Positions 45,807-53,892 of a DNA stretch of 64,000 nucleotides are shown here, piece after piece (position 1 is the first letter of the stretch; every line of letters starts with the position of its first letter). The position numbers and the translations under genes were made by a program. The notes under the pieces are model-generated. The model was not told the DNA's origin and did not search any database. It saw only the letters and a program-made list of their open reading frames with translations. This DNA comes from Amycolatopsis solani. GTDB lineage: Bacteria; Actinomycetota; Actinomycetes; Mycobacteriales; Pseudonocardiaceae. The stretch spans positions 2,046,001 through 2,110,000 of the forward strand of contig NZ_JAWQJT010000002.1 in NCBI RefSeq assembly GCF_033441515.1. The letters run 5' to 3'.

Positions 45807-46534
45807 GCCGGGACTTCCTTGTCGCGGAAGCTCTTCGGGTCGAGCACCTCGCGGATCAGCCGCAGCTCTTCGGCCGTCGGCTCGCGGCTGACTCCGGCGC
45901 CGGCGAAGTCGAGTTCGAACGTCGTCGCCGCGGCGACCTCGTCGCGGGTGACGCCCGGGTGCAGCGACACCGCCCGCATCGAGTGGTCCGGCGTGCCGAA
46001 GCCGAACACGCCGAGGTTGGTCACGACCTGGTGGACGTCGTGGTACTTCTCGGCGGACGGCCCCGCCTTGGCCGCGTTGTCGTAGCCGACGCCGGAGACG
46101 ACGTCGACGGCGTCCACGAACACCCGGGTGGAGTGCTTGGGCACCCAGTAACTGGTGCGGTGGTTGACCGTGTTGCCGGGCGCGCCGCGCACGCCGAGCA
46201 GCTGCTTCTTGGGGTGCGCGTGGTCGCCGATGGCCGAGATGTTCTGGTTGCCGTACCGGTCGACCTGGTTCGCGCCCATCACGACGTGCCGCCGTCCGTG
46301 CGGGACAATCGTGTCGAGCATCTTGCGGAACGGCTGCCAGCCTTCGACTTCGCCGTCCGGGGTGACCAGGTACGCCTCGCCGTCGGACATCAGCAGGTCC
46401 GGCTCGAACGTCAGCCGCGCGAGTTTCGCGCCCAGCTGCGGGATCAGGCCCATCGGGCTGGCGACGATCTCGCCGTCACCGCGGAACAGCTCGGCCACCG
46501 CCACGACGGCGATCTCGGCCCGGGTCGCGTTCAT
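45803..46534 (-). CDS. ipdB: Ring C hydrolase beta subunit IpdB
   Basis: 243 residues, class I CoA-transferase fold, beta subunit (GDGEIVASPMGLIPQLGAKLAR, RRHVVMGANQVDRYGNQNIS, GVFGF). With IpdA it opens steroid ring C hydrolytically (COCHEA-CoA), a hydrolase rather than a transferase. Start overlaps the ipdA stop by 4 nt, so subunits are balanced. Confidence 0.85.
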   Translation of the reverse strand: MNATRAEIAVVAVAELFRGDGEIVASPMGLIPQLGAKLARLTFEPDLLMSDGEAYLVTPDGEVEGWQPFRKMLDTIVPHGRRHVVMGANQVDRYGNQNISAIGDHAHPKKQLLGVRGAPGNTVNHRTSYWVPKHSTRVFVDAVDVVSGVGYDNAAKAGPSAEKYHDVHQVVTNLGVFGFGTPDHSMRAVSLHPGVTRDEVAAATTFELDFAGAGVSREPTAEELRLIREVLDPKSFRDKEVPA

Positions 46535-47394
46535 GCCGCCTCCGCCTCGAACTTGTCCACTTCGGACAGATACGCGCGCTCGTCGCCGGAGAGGAACCGG
46601 TCCACGAACCCGGGCCACGCGTCGAGGTCCTTGGCGCAGCCGGCGTAGTGGCGCTGGAACCGCTCGTCCCGGCCGTAGTCCGGCACCGCCGTGGTGAAGT
46701 GCGCGCCCCGCGGCGCCTCGACGACGCCGTCCACGCTGCCGCGGTTGAGCAGCAGCGACTGCACCGGCCCGCCCGCCGTCAGCTCCGCCGTCTCGACGAC
46801 CTTCTCCACCGACACGAACCGCTTCGCCGCCGCCAGGCAGAACAGGTCGTCGAAGTACGGGTCCGGCCCGAGGTACTGGGCGTTGCCGCGGGCGTCGGCG
46901 CGGTTGAGGTGCACCAGCGCGACATCGAGGTGCCGCGCCGGGACGGCGACGAGCTCCTCGGCGTCGGCGTAGGGCGAGCGCACGGTCCGCAGGTCCGGGT
47001 TCGCGCGCATCACCTCCGAGCCGAGCCCGGCCCGCATCGGCAGGAACGGGAGCCGTTGCGCGGCCGCGGAAAGCGCCGCGCCGAACATGCCTTCGTCGTA
47101 CTCGGTGACCTCGACCGCGCCGGTTTCGCGGGCGCGGCCGAACCACGGGTCGAACGGGATCGAATCCAGCGTCACGAACCCGAACACGACCCGCTTGACC
47201 TTGCCCGCGGCGCACAGCAGGCCGACGTCGGGCCCGCCGTAGGAGACCACGGTGAGGTCACGGACCGGCGTGCGCAGGATCGCGCGGACCAGGGCCATCG
47301 GCTTGCGCCGCGAACCCCAGCCGCCGATGCCGATCGTCATGCCGTCTTCCAGTTCCGCCGCCACCTCGTCGGCGGTCATGCGCTTATCGGCCAT
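46531..47394 (-). CDS. ipdA: Ring C hydrolase alpha subunit IpdA
   Basis: 287 residues, class I CoA-transferase fold, alpha subunit: MTIGIGGWGSRRKPMALVRA, VSYGGPDVGLLCAAGKVKR, VTEYDEGMFGAALSAAAQRLP, HLNRADARGNAQYLGPDPYFD. Partner of IpdB in ring C opening of the last cyclic intermediate of cholesterol breakdown. Overlaps echA20 by 11 nt and ipdB by 4 nt. Confidence 0.85.
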   Translation of the reverse strand: MADKRMTADEVAAELEDGMTIGIGGWGSRRKPMALVRAILRTPVRDLTVVSYGGPDVGLLCAAGKVKRVVFGFVTLDSIPFDPWFGRARETGAVEVTEYDEGMFGAALSAAAQRLPFLPMRAGLGSEVMRANPDLRTVRSPYADAEELVAVPARHLDVALVHLNRADARGNAQYLGPDPYFDDLFCLAAAKRFVSVEKVVETAELTAGGPVQSLLLNRGSVDGVVEAPRGAHFTTAVPDYGRDERFQRHYAGCAKDLDAWPGFVDRFLSGDERAYLSEVDKFEAEAA

Positions 47395-48124
47395 TCAAGA
47401 ACTCCTCGCGGGCCTCGTCGGACGCGCCGAGCAGGTTCAGCTCGAAGGTGAACCCCTGCTCGAACCGGTAGCTGCGGTGCACCTGCTGGGTGTCGATCCC
47501 GTTCAACGCCTCCTTGGCGGCCCGGATGACGCGCGGGTCCTTCTTGGCGATGTCCGCGGCGACGGCGAGGGCGGCGTCGTCGAGTTCGGCGCGCGGCACG
47601 ACCTGGTACACCGAGCCGTGGGCGTGCAGCTCGGCGGCAGTGATGGTGCGGGCGGTGAAGTACAGCGTGCGCATCAGGTGCTGCGGCACCAGCCGGGCCA
47701 GGTGCGTCGCCGCGCCGAGCGCCCCGCGTTCCACTTCGGGGACACCGAAGGTGGCGTCGTCGGAGGCGAGGACGACGTCGGCGTTGCCGACCAGCCCGAT
47801 CCCGCCACCGAGGCAGAAGCCGTGCACCGCCGCGACCACCGGTACCGCGCAGTCGTAGACCGCGCCGAAAGCGGCGTAGCAGCCCCGGTTCGCGCCCACC
47901 AGCGCGTCGTAGCCCGCGCTGCGCTGGATCTCCTTGATGTCCACGCCCGCGTTGAAGCCCCGCCCTTCGGCGCGCAGCACGACGACGTGCACGTCCGGGT
48001 CACGCCCGGCCCGCATGATCGCGTCGGCCAGGTCGAACCAGCCCTGCACGGGCAGCGCGTTGACCGGCGGGAAGTCGACGGTGACGATCTCGACGTGCGC
48101 GTCGCGCTTGGTCAGGATGCCCAT
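47384..48124 (-). CDS. echA20: Crotonase-family ring D hydrolase EchA20
   Basis: 246 residues, crotonase fold with GRGFNAGVDIKEIQ and VHGFCLGGGIGLVGNADVVLAS oxyanion motifs. Immediately upstream of ipdA-ipdB-ipdC, as in M. tuberculosis, where EchA20 hydrolyses steroid ring D before IpdAB acts. Start shares its A with the preceding SDR stop (TGATG). Confidence 0.83.
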   Translation of the reverse strand: MGILTKRDAHVEIVTVDFPPVNALPVQGWFDLADAIMRAGRDPDVHVVVLRAEGRGFNAGVDIKEIQRSAGYDALVGANRGCYAAFGAVYDCAVPVVAAVHGFCLGGGIGLVGNADVVLASDDATFGVPEVERGALGAATHLARLVPQHLMRTLYFTARTITAAELHAHGSVYQVVPRAELDDAALAVAADIAKKDPRVIRAAKEALNGIDTQQVHRSYRFEQGFTFELNLLGASDEAREEFLNGR

Positions 48125-49002
48125 CAGCTCGCTCCGTAGACGGGTTCGGGCGCGGGCGCGCGCTCGAGCAGATCGGCGACGACCGGGCCGAGTTCCGCCG
48201 GGTCCCAGCGGGCTCCCTTGTCCACGACCGGGCCGTGGCGCCAGCTCTGCGCGAGGGACACCTTGCCGCCCTCGACCTCGAACATCCGGCCGGTGACGTG
48301 CGAGGATTCCTCGCTGCCCAGCCAGACGACCAGCGGCGAGACGTTCTCCGGCGCCATCTCGTCGAAGCCGCTCTCGGGTCGGGCCATCGACGCGAACACG
48401 CCTTCGGTCATCTGCGTCCGCGCGGCCGGCGCGATCGCGTTCACGGTGACCCCGTACCGCGCCAGCTCGGCCGCCGCGACGACGGTCAGCCCGGCGATGC
48501 CCGCCTTCGCCGCGGAGTAGTTGCCCTGGCCGACGCTGCCCAGCAACCCGGCGCCCGAACTGGTGTTGATCACCCGCGCTCGCGGCGTCCGGCCTGCTTT
48601 GGCCTCGGCCCGCCAATGCTCGGCCGCGTGCCGCAACGGCGCGAAATGCCCCTTCAGGTGCACGCGGACCACCGCGTCCCACTCGTCCTCGCCCAGGTTG
48701 ACCAGCATCCGGTCCCGGACGAACCCCGCGTTGTTGACCAGCACGTCGAGCCGCCCGAACTGCTCCAGCGCCGTGCCGATCAGGTCCCCGGCCCCGGTCC
48801 AGTCGGCGATGTCCGAGGTGTTCGCCACCGCCTTCCCGCCGAGGGCTTCGATCTCGCCGACGACCTCGGCGGCCGCGTCCCCGGCCACGTCGTTGACCAC
48901 GACCGGCGCCCCCTCGGCGGCGAACGCGAGGGCGTGCGCGCGCCCGATCCCGCGTCCGGCCCCGGTCACCACGACCACCCGGTCCTGGCACAAGCCACTC
49001 AC
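48124..49002 (-). CDS. SDR-family dehydrogenase of the lower steroid pathway (Rv3548c-like)
   Basis: 292 residues: TGAGRGIGRAHALAFAAEG, NNAGF, catalytic NTSSGAGLLGSVGQGNYSAAK, and a C-terminal extension of about 30 residues usual for hydroxyacyl-CoA dehydrogenase-like SDRs. GTG start overlaps the previous stop (GTGA). Two adjacent SDRs before echA20 match Rv3548c/Rv3549c of the KstR2 regulon. Probably oxidises a 3-hydroxyacyl-CoA intermediate. Confidence 0.8.
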   Translation of the reverse strand: MSGLCQDRVVVVTGAGRGIGRAHALAFAAEGAPVVVNDVAGDAAAEVVGEIEALGGKAVANTSDIADWTGAGDLIGTALEQFGRLDVLVNNAGFVRDRMLVNLGEDEWDAVVRVHLKGHFAPLRHAAEHWRAEAKAGRTPRARVINTSSGAGLLGSVGQGNYSAAKAGIAGLTVVAAAELARYGVTVNAIAPAARTQMTEGVFASMARPESGFDEMAPENVSPLVVWLGSEESSHVTGRMFEVEGGKVSLAQSWRHGPVVDKGARWDPAELGPVVADLLERAPAPEPVYGAS

Positions 49003-49766
49003 GAATCCTCCCGATGGTTGACGTCGGCCGCGGCGAGGAAGGCCGGGACCTCACCGCCGCCGTGCACCCGCAGGGTGGCGCCGGAGACGTAGGAAGCCAG
49101 CGGCGAAGCCAGGAACGCGGCGCACGCGCCGACCTCCCGCGGCTCGGCGAGCCGGCCCAGCGGCACGGTCTTCCCGACCGCTTCGACCGCGGCTTCGCTG
49201 CCGTAGTGCAGGTGCGACTGCTCGGTCCGCACCATCCCGACGGCCAGCGCGTTGACCCGTACCTTCGGCGCCCACTCGACCGCGAGGCTCTCGGTCAGGC
49301 TGCCGAGCCCGGCTTTCGCGGCACCGTAGGCCGCCGTCCCTGGCGAGGGACGCGTCCCGCTGACGCTGGAGATCATCACGATCGAGCCGCCACCGTCCTG
49401 GCGCTGCATCACGGCGTTCGCGTGCTGCGAGACCAGCAGCGGAGCCAGGAGGTTGAGCTGCACGACCTTCTCGTGCAACCGCGGTGACGCCTCCGCGGCC
49501 GAGACGTAGGGCGCGCCGCCGGCGTTGTTGACGACGACGTCGAGCCGCCCGTGCCGCTCGACGATCCCTTCGACGAGCGCGGCGACCTGCGTTTCGTCGC
49601 GGACGTCGCACCGGACGAACTCCGCGTCGGTGGGCGCCTCGCGCCGCGCGCAGGTGATCACGCGTGCTCCGTGCGCCAAGAACACGTTGCAGATACCCTG
49701 GCCCACACCGCGGACACCGCCGGTGACCAGCACCACGGCACCGGCCAGGCCCAGATCGGTCTTCAC
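48999..49766 (-). CDS. SDR-family dehydrogenase of the lower steroid pathway (Rv3549c-like)
   Basis: 255 residues: VTGGVRGVGQGICNVFLAHG, NNAGGAPYV, catalytic ISSVSGTRPSPGTAAYGAAK. First gene of the operon SDR-SDR-echA20-ipdA-ipdB-ipdC-fgd, starting 11 nt after a KstR-like operator (49777-49790), so the transcript has a short leader. GTG start. Exact reaction unassigned; the position suggests a ring C/D hydroxyl or side-chain beta-hydroxy oxidation. Confidence 0.8.
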   Translation of the reverse strand: MKTDLGLAGAVVLVTGGVRGVGQGICNVFLAHGARVITCARREAPTDAEFVRCDVRDETQVAALVEGIVERHGRLDVVVNNAGGAPYVSAAEASPRLHEKVVQLNLLAPLLVSQHANAVMQRQDGGGSIVMISSVSGTRPSPGTAAYGAAKAGLGSLTESLAVEWAPKVRVNALAVGMVRTEQSHLHYGSEAAVEAVGKTVPLGRLAEPREVGACAAFLASPLASYVSGATLRVHGGGEVPAFLAAADVNHREDS

Positions 49767-49776
49767 GTCACAAAAC

Positions 49777-49790
49777 TAGAACACGTTCTC
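49777..49790. promoter_or_regulatory. KstR-like operator before the ipdABC/echA20 operon
   Basis: TAGAACACGTTCTC has perfect AGAAC/GTTCT halves and matches the site at 40577-40590 at all but the two central bases; flanking CAAA(A)CT also agrees. It is 10-23 nt upstream of the first SDR start, where repressor binding would cover the promoter. Confidence 0.75.
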
Positions 49791-49819
49791 ACTTGAGGCA
49801 AGGCGGGGCCCCGGCACCC

Positions 49820-49896
49820 TGAAGGGGACGTTGCTGTCATCTGACGCACTGAAGGGGACTTTGCTGTCATCAGATGCCGGCAAAGTCCCCTTCAGG
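49820..49896. repeat. Tandem CTGAAGGGGAC repeats and hairpin after the PucR gene
   Basis: CTGAAGGGGACGTTGCTGTC (49820) and CTGAAGGGGACTTTGCTGTC (49850) form a direct repeat with a 30-nt period. The second pairs with GCAAAGTCCCCTTCAG (49881-49896) in a 16-bp perfect stem with a 15-nt loop. It covers the stop codon of the PucR-type gene (49892-49894) and lies upstream of the ipd operon promoter, so it should isolate that promoter from read-through. Confidence 0.75.
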
Positions 49897-51085
49897 GCAC
49901 GCGCGACCGGAGCCCCGAAGCGCGCAACGCCACCTGCATCGCGAACCGCGCGTCCGCGTCCTCCAGCCGTTCCCCGAACGCCTGCTTGAGCTGCCGCACG
50001 CGGTACCGGACCGTCTGCGGGTGCACCGAGAGCTCGACGGCGATCTTCTCCGAGTTGCCCCCGTTTTCCAGCCAGGACAGCAGCGTCTCCCCCAGCCGTC
50101 GCCGGGTGCGGTCCGGGAACCGCGTCAGCGGGGCCAGTTCACGGTCCGCCAGCTGGTCGGCCAGCGGCACGTCGGACAGCAGCCAGAGCGTCGTCAGGTG
50201 CTCCGCGCACCACGTCACCGGCACGTCCGGGAGCGCGCCGCCGGCCACCAGGCGCAGGGCGGACCGGGCCCACCGCAGGGAGTGCGCCGCCGCCGCGAGG
50301 TCCGTCGCCGGGCCGACCGCCACGCGCGTGCCGAGGCGGGCCAGCGCGTCTGCTTCGACCGGGGCGGGCAGGAGCAGGTACGGCTGCGGTGGCTCGAGGT
50401 CGGTGAGCACCTCGGGGCCCCACGACGTGCTCACCGCCGTCTCCGCCGCGATCGCCGCCACCGACTCGGGCACCGGCCAGCCGGCCGCCGCCGCGAGCTC
50501 GGCGAGGGCCGGCTCCGGGACGGTGCCGGGCCCGACGAGGAGCCGCAGCAGCCGTCGCCGCAGGCCCGCCCGGGTGCCCTCGATGTCCGCGCGCGCTTCG
50601 CGATAGCCCTGCGCCGACATCCGGGCCAGCTCGTCCGCGTAGCCGAACAGCATCTCGGCCAGCCGCGCCATCGCCGCTGACGAGAGCCGGTGACGGCGGC
50701 CCAGCCGCATGATCCACCGCCAGCCCGCACGCGTACCGACGCGATACGCCGCCTGGAGGTCGTCGAGCGTCCGCCCTTCGCGCGCCTCGCCCGCGCCGAG
50801 CCGGTGGCACGTCTCGTAGAGCTCGTCGCGCGGCGCGAGCGGGTCCTCGACGAGGTCCACGAAGAGCGCGACCGCGCACTCGACGCCGTGCCGGGTGACG
50901 CGGCCGTAGGACCCGTCCCCCGGCCGGGCGTAGACCGGGACGGCCCGCCACACCTCCTGGACGATCCAGTCCACCAGCGCCGGCAGCGCCGGGCGCATGA
51001 GCGCCGCGAGCTCGCTCCGCCCGAGCACTCCTTCGCCGTCGTCCCGCCGAACCGGGACGCGCTGCCGGGCACTTTCGGGCGACAC
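49892..51085 (-). CDS. PucR-family (CdaR-like) transcriptional regulator
   Basis: 397 residues. The C-terminal HTH_30 signature is clear (ETLLSWLENGGNSEKIAVEL, SVHPQTVRYRVRQLKQ), with long helical and GGDEF-like upstream parts. GTG 51085 is chosen over GTG 51100 because GGAGG lies 8 nt before it. Divergent from a TetR regulator across a perfect palindrome. It lies beside the steroid operon but no data link it to that pathway; the KstR-like sites are for a TetR-type protein. Confidence 0.82.
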   Translation of the reverse strand: MSPESARQRVPVRRDDGEGVLGRSELAALMRPALPALVDWIVQEVWRAVPVYARPGDGSYGRVTRHGVECAVALFVDLVEDPLAPRDELYETCHRLGAGEAREGRTLDDLQAAYRVGTRAGWRWIMRLGRRHRLSSAAMARLAEMLFGYADELARMSAQGYREARADIEGTRAGLRRRLLRLLVGPGTVPEPALAELAAAAGWPVPESVAAIAAETAVSTSWGPEVLTDLEPPQPYLLLPAPVEADALARLGTRVAVGPATDLAAAAHSLRWARSALRLVAGGALPDVPVTWCAEHLTTLWLLSDVPLADQLADRELAPLTRFPDRTRRRLGETLLSWLENGGNSEKIAVELSVHPQTVRYRVRQLKQAFGERLEDADARFAMQVALRASGLRSRVP

Positions 51086-51121
51086 CAAGGGTTCCTCCAC
51101 CGGGGACGGGCGACGGAACGA

Positions 51122-51141
51122 GCTTTACCGGACGGTAAAGC
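51122..51141. promoter_or_regulatory. Perfect 9-bp dyad between PucR and TetR genes
   Basis: GCTTTACCG and CGGTAAAGC flank GA, a perfect inverted repeat in the 80-nt divergent gap, 24 nt before the TetR start. This is the geometry of a TetR autoregulatory operator that also blocks the PucR-type gene. A second short dyad, GTACAGTAC, lies at 51151-51159. Confidence 0.7.
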
Positions 51142-51165
51142 AGCGGGACCGTACAGTACACCTCC

Positions 51166-51834
51166 ATGAGCCGGCCGAGTCCCCCTGATCGATCCAGCAG
51201 CCGCCGCAGCCCGGCCGCCCGGCCCACCGACGGCGAACTGCTCGACGCCGCCCGCGCCGTGTTCGCCGAGCGCGGCTACGCCCAGGCCACCATGGGACTG
51301 ATCGCCGAGCGCGCCGACTCCACCAAACCGACGCTCTACGCGCACTTCGGCGACAAAGCCGCCCTCTTCCGCGCCACCGTGAGCCGCGAAGTCGCCGCGC
51401 TGCGGGACTGGGTGCTCACCGCCTACGAAACCGCGGGCGCGCGCCCGCTGGAAGACCGCGTCCGGCTCGCGGTGATGGCGGTGTTCAGCTACGCCGGTAC
51501 CCACCCGGACAGCTTCCGGCTGCTGTTCGACTCCGCCGTCGACGAGATGTCGAACGAGCGCCGCGCGCTGGCCGACACCGTCGCCACGCACGTCCTCGCC
51601 CGGATCCACGAGCACCTGCTGGCCCACGGCCGCACCCCCGGCCCCGGCGCGGACCTGCTCGCCGCGATGATGGTGGGCCTCGTCGGCCGGGCCGCGATGC
51701 ACGTCTCGCACTCCCCCGGCGTCGACCCGATCGCGGCGGGCGAGCTGGCCACCTCGTTCGTCGTGGCCGCGCTGCGCGGCCTCGACCCGGCGCTGCTCGA
51801 CCACGTCGGCGACGCTCGCCCGTGCACCACCTGA
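51166..51834 (+). CDS. TetR-family transcriptional regulator
   Basis: 222 residues. Basic, disordered N-terminus ([20 protein letters not shown]), then HTH at about 25-70 ([30 protein letters not shown]) and a TetR_C-type ligand domain. Separated from the divergent PucR-type gene by a perfect dyad at 51122-51141. Sequence of its HTH gives no reason to call it KstR or KstR2. The following cutinase is 169 nt downstream and has its own leader. Confidence 0.83.
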   Translation: MSRPSPPDRSSSRRSPAARPTDGELLDAARAVFAERGYAQATMGLIAERADSTKPTLYAHFGDKAALFRATVSREVAALRDWVLTAYETAGARPLEDRVRLAVMAVFSYAGTHPDSFRLLFDSAVDEMSNERRALADTVATHVLARIHEHLLAHGRTPGPGADLLAAMMVGLVGRAAMHVSHSPGVDPIAAGELATSFVVAALRGLDPALLDHVGDARPCTT

Positions 51835-52003
51835 GCGTCCACAACGGACTGATTGTCACCCGCTGAACAATTCCCGGCGGGCAACGGGATTCCCTCTTGC
51901 CGCTTTCGGCGGCCGCTGCGACGCTGCCGTTACCCGCAAGCGATGAACGCGTCTCCGGAAAGCGCTTGCCACCCCCGTTTCCCCGAAGAGGTGTTGATCA
52001 GCC

Positions 52004-52651
52004 ATGAAAACACGCCTGTTTTCCGCCGCCGCCGCACTCGGCATCGCCGTCACCGGCTTGAGCGTGGCCGCCGCGACGCCGGCCTCGGCCGCGCCGTGCA
52101 CCGACGTCGACGTCCCCGTCGCCCGCGGCACCGGTGAACCCGGCACGCTGGGCTTCATCGTCGGCGATCCCGTCTACCAGGCGGTCCAGGCCGCGCTGCG
52201 CCCGCGCACGCTGAGCAGCTACCGCGTCGACTACCCGGCCGATCTCGGCCAGCCCGCGTCGGTGCAGAAGGGCAACACCGATCTGGTCAACCACGTGAAA
52301 GCGCAAGCGGCGGCCTGCCCGCAGCAGCGGTTCGTGCTGGTCGGCTACTCCCAGGGCGCCAACGTCGTCGACAACTCGATCGGCGTCAGCAGCGACGGCG
52401 CCCTCGTCGGCGGCCCGATCGTGGCGACCATCCCCGCCGAGCTGGCGCCCCGGATCGCGGCGATCCTGCTGTTCGGCAACCCGATTCGCGCACTCGGCCG
52501 CCAGGTCACCGGCACCTACCAGAGCCGCACGAAGGACTACTGCGCCGACGGCGACCCGGTCTGCCAGGCGGGTGGATTCAATTTCCTCGCCCACCTGAGC
52601 TACGGGAACAACGCCGCCGACGCAGCCGCCTTCGCCGCCACGAAGGTCTGA
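52004..52651 (+). CDS. Secreted cutinase-family serine esterase
   Basis: 215 residues: signal peptide to about 30 (ATPASAAP), then a cutinase-fold core with the nucleophile motif VLVGYSQGANVV, the acid/His region CADGDPVCQAGG and FLAHLSY, and the four cysteines of the two family disulfides. Cutinase-like proteins in actinobacteria hydrolyse esters, phospholipids or thioesters; Rv3802c of the mycobacterial mycolate locus is one. The 169-nt gap upstream contains a GCAAGCG...CGCTTGC pair at 51938-51984 but no clear promoter. Convergent with the lipase (2-nt gap). Confidence 0.85.
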   Translation: MKTRLFSAAAALGIAVTGLSVAAATPASAAPCTDVDVPVARGTGEPGTLGFIVGDPVYQAVQAALRPRTLSSYRVDYPADLGQPASVQKGNTDLVNHVKAQAAACPQQRFVLVGYSQGANVVDNSIGVSSDGALVGGPIVATIPAELAPRIAAILLFGNPIRALGRQVTGTYQSRTKDYCADGDPVCQAGGFNFLAHLSYGNNAADAAAFAATKV

Positions 52652-52653
52652 CG

Positions 52654-53862
52654 TCAGCAGTTGGCGGGGGCCGGTGTTCCGGCGAAGCGGTTGACGATCC
52701 ACTGGTGGGCATCGGCGTTACCGGCCAGGATTCCGGTGGCGTGGTCCGCAAGGTAGGTCTTCCACTGCTCCCGGACGCCGGCCGCGCAGTACGCCCGGTG
52801 CAGCGCCTCCGCCTGCGGGGTGTTGACGATCTCGTCGGTGCTCGCGTGGTACTGGAACACCGGCACCCGCGGCGGGTTCGCCCCCAGCTTGTTCTGCGCG
52901 AGCCGCGCTTGCCACTGCGGCGTGCCCAGCGGGTTCGTCGTCGTGTAATCGCTGATCTTCTTGAACGAATAGTTCAGCAGCAATTCCGCGACGCACGCGT
53001 TCTTCTTGGCGTCGGACAACTGCTGACGCCCGGTGTCGTTGAGGAACGAATCCAGTTTCAGGTCCGGATAGGCCGCGTCCAGCCCGACCGCGGCGAACGC
53101 GAGGAACCCGAACCCGATGTACCCGTCGAGCCCCTTGGCGACCTCGGTCAGGTCCGCCGGGACACCACCCGCGACGACGCCGACGACGTTCAGTTCCGGT
53201 GCGTACGAAGGCTGTTTCTCCCCCGCCCACATCGCTCCGCCGCCGCCCTGCGAGTAACCCTGGAAGATCACCTTGGCGCTCTTGGCCAGCCGCGCGGACG
53301 GGAGGTTCTGCGCCGCCCGCACCGAGTCGATCACGGCGGGGCCCATCGACTGCCCGGTGATGTAGGTCGGCACGGTCGCCGGCGAGTAGCCCTCGTAGTC
53401 GGTCACCGCGACCGCGTAGCCGCTGGAAAGCGAGTCGTTGATGGCGGGCTGGTCGTACAGCGTGCCCCGCTCCATCGCCTTGGACGCCGTGCACTTGAAC
53501 GCCGGGCCCTGCGTACCCACGGCGTAGCCGACGATCGGCGCCGCGGCGGGGTCCTTTCCCTTGGGCACCAGGATCGTCCCGGTCACCGCGTCCGGGCGGC
53601 CCTGGGCGTTGGTCGAGTGGTACATCACCTGCCAGGCGTCGGCGTTGGCCGCGTTGAGCAGCGGAACCGTGGGACGCCAGCGGAGCACGTCCCCGGGTTT
53701 CCCGGCCGGCAGCGGGGACGGCGGGGTGTAGAACGAGTCGTCGAACGGCCCGGGCAGGATCGGGGCCGCGCCGGCGGGCGGGCTCGCGGCCACCACTCCC
53801 AGCGCCACCAGAGCACAGCTCACCAGCGCCGACACCAGCTGTCGCACAGGGACGGACTTCAC
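52654..53862 (-). CDS. Secreted LIP-family lipase
   Basis: 402 residues: signal peptide (VRQLVSALVSCALVALGVVAAS, cleavage after AGA), then an alpha/beta hydrolase of the secretory-lipase family (PF03583) with nucleophile FQGYSQGGGGAMWAGE, acid near YHASTDEIV and His near DAHQWIV. GTG 53862 preferred, since GGAGG lies 5 nt upstream; an ATG 12 nt earlier is the alternative. Last gene of the leftward operon, 30 nt after the esterase. It probably remodels or turns over exported lipid. Confidence 0.83.
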   Translation of the reverse strand: MKSVPVRQLVSALVSCALVALGVVAASPPAGAAPILPGPFDDSFYTPPSPLPAGKPGDVLRWRPTVPLLNAANADAWQVMYHSTNAQGRPDAVTGTILVPKGKDPAAAPIVGYAVGTQGPAFKCTASKAMERGTLYDQPAINDSLSSGYAVAVTDYEGYSPATVPTYITGQSMGPAVIDSVRAAQNLPSARLAKSAKVIFQGYSQGGGGAMWAGEKQPSYAPELNVVGVVAGGVPADLTEVAKGLDGYIGFGFLAFAAVGLDAAYPDLKLDSFLNDTGRQQLSDAKKNACVAELLLNYSFKKISDYTTTNPLGTPQWQARLAQNKLGANPPRVPVFQYHASTDEIVNTPQAEALHRAYCAAGVREQWKTYLADHATGILAGNADAHQWIVNRFAGTPAPANC

Positions 53863-53892
53863 CGGAACCTCCATCGGGGTAGGGGATTTCGT

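Noticed and set aside
49820..49896. Regularly spaced direct repeats resembling a minimal CRISPR
   Set aside because: Only two direct copies with a 7-nt interval, one of them part of a hairpin, and no cas genes anywhere.
51166..51834. TetR gene beside the steroid cluster as KstR2
   Set aside because: It is paired with its own operator dyad (CTTTACCG/CGGTAAAG) unlike KstR or KstR2 motifs, and is divergent from a PucR-type gene rather than a fad gene.
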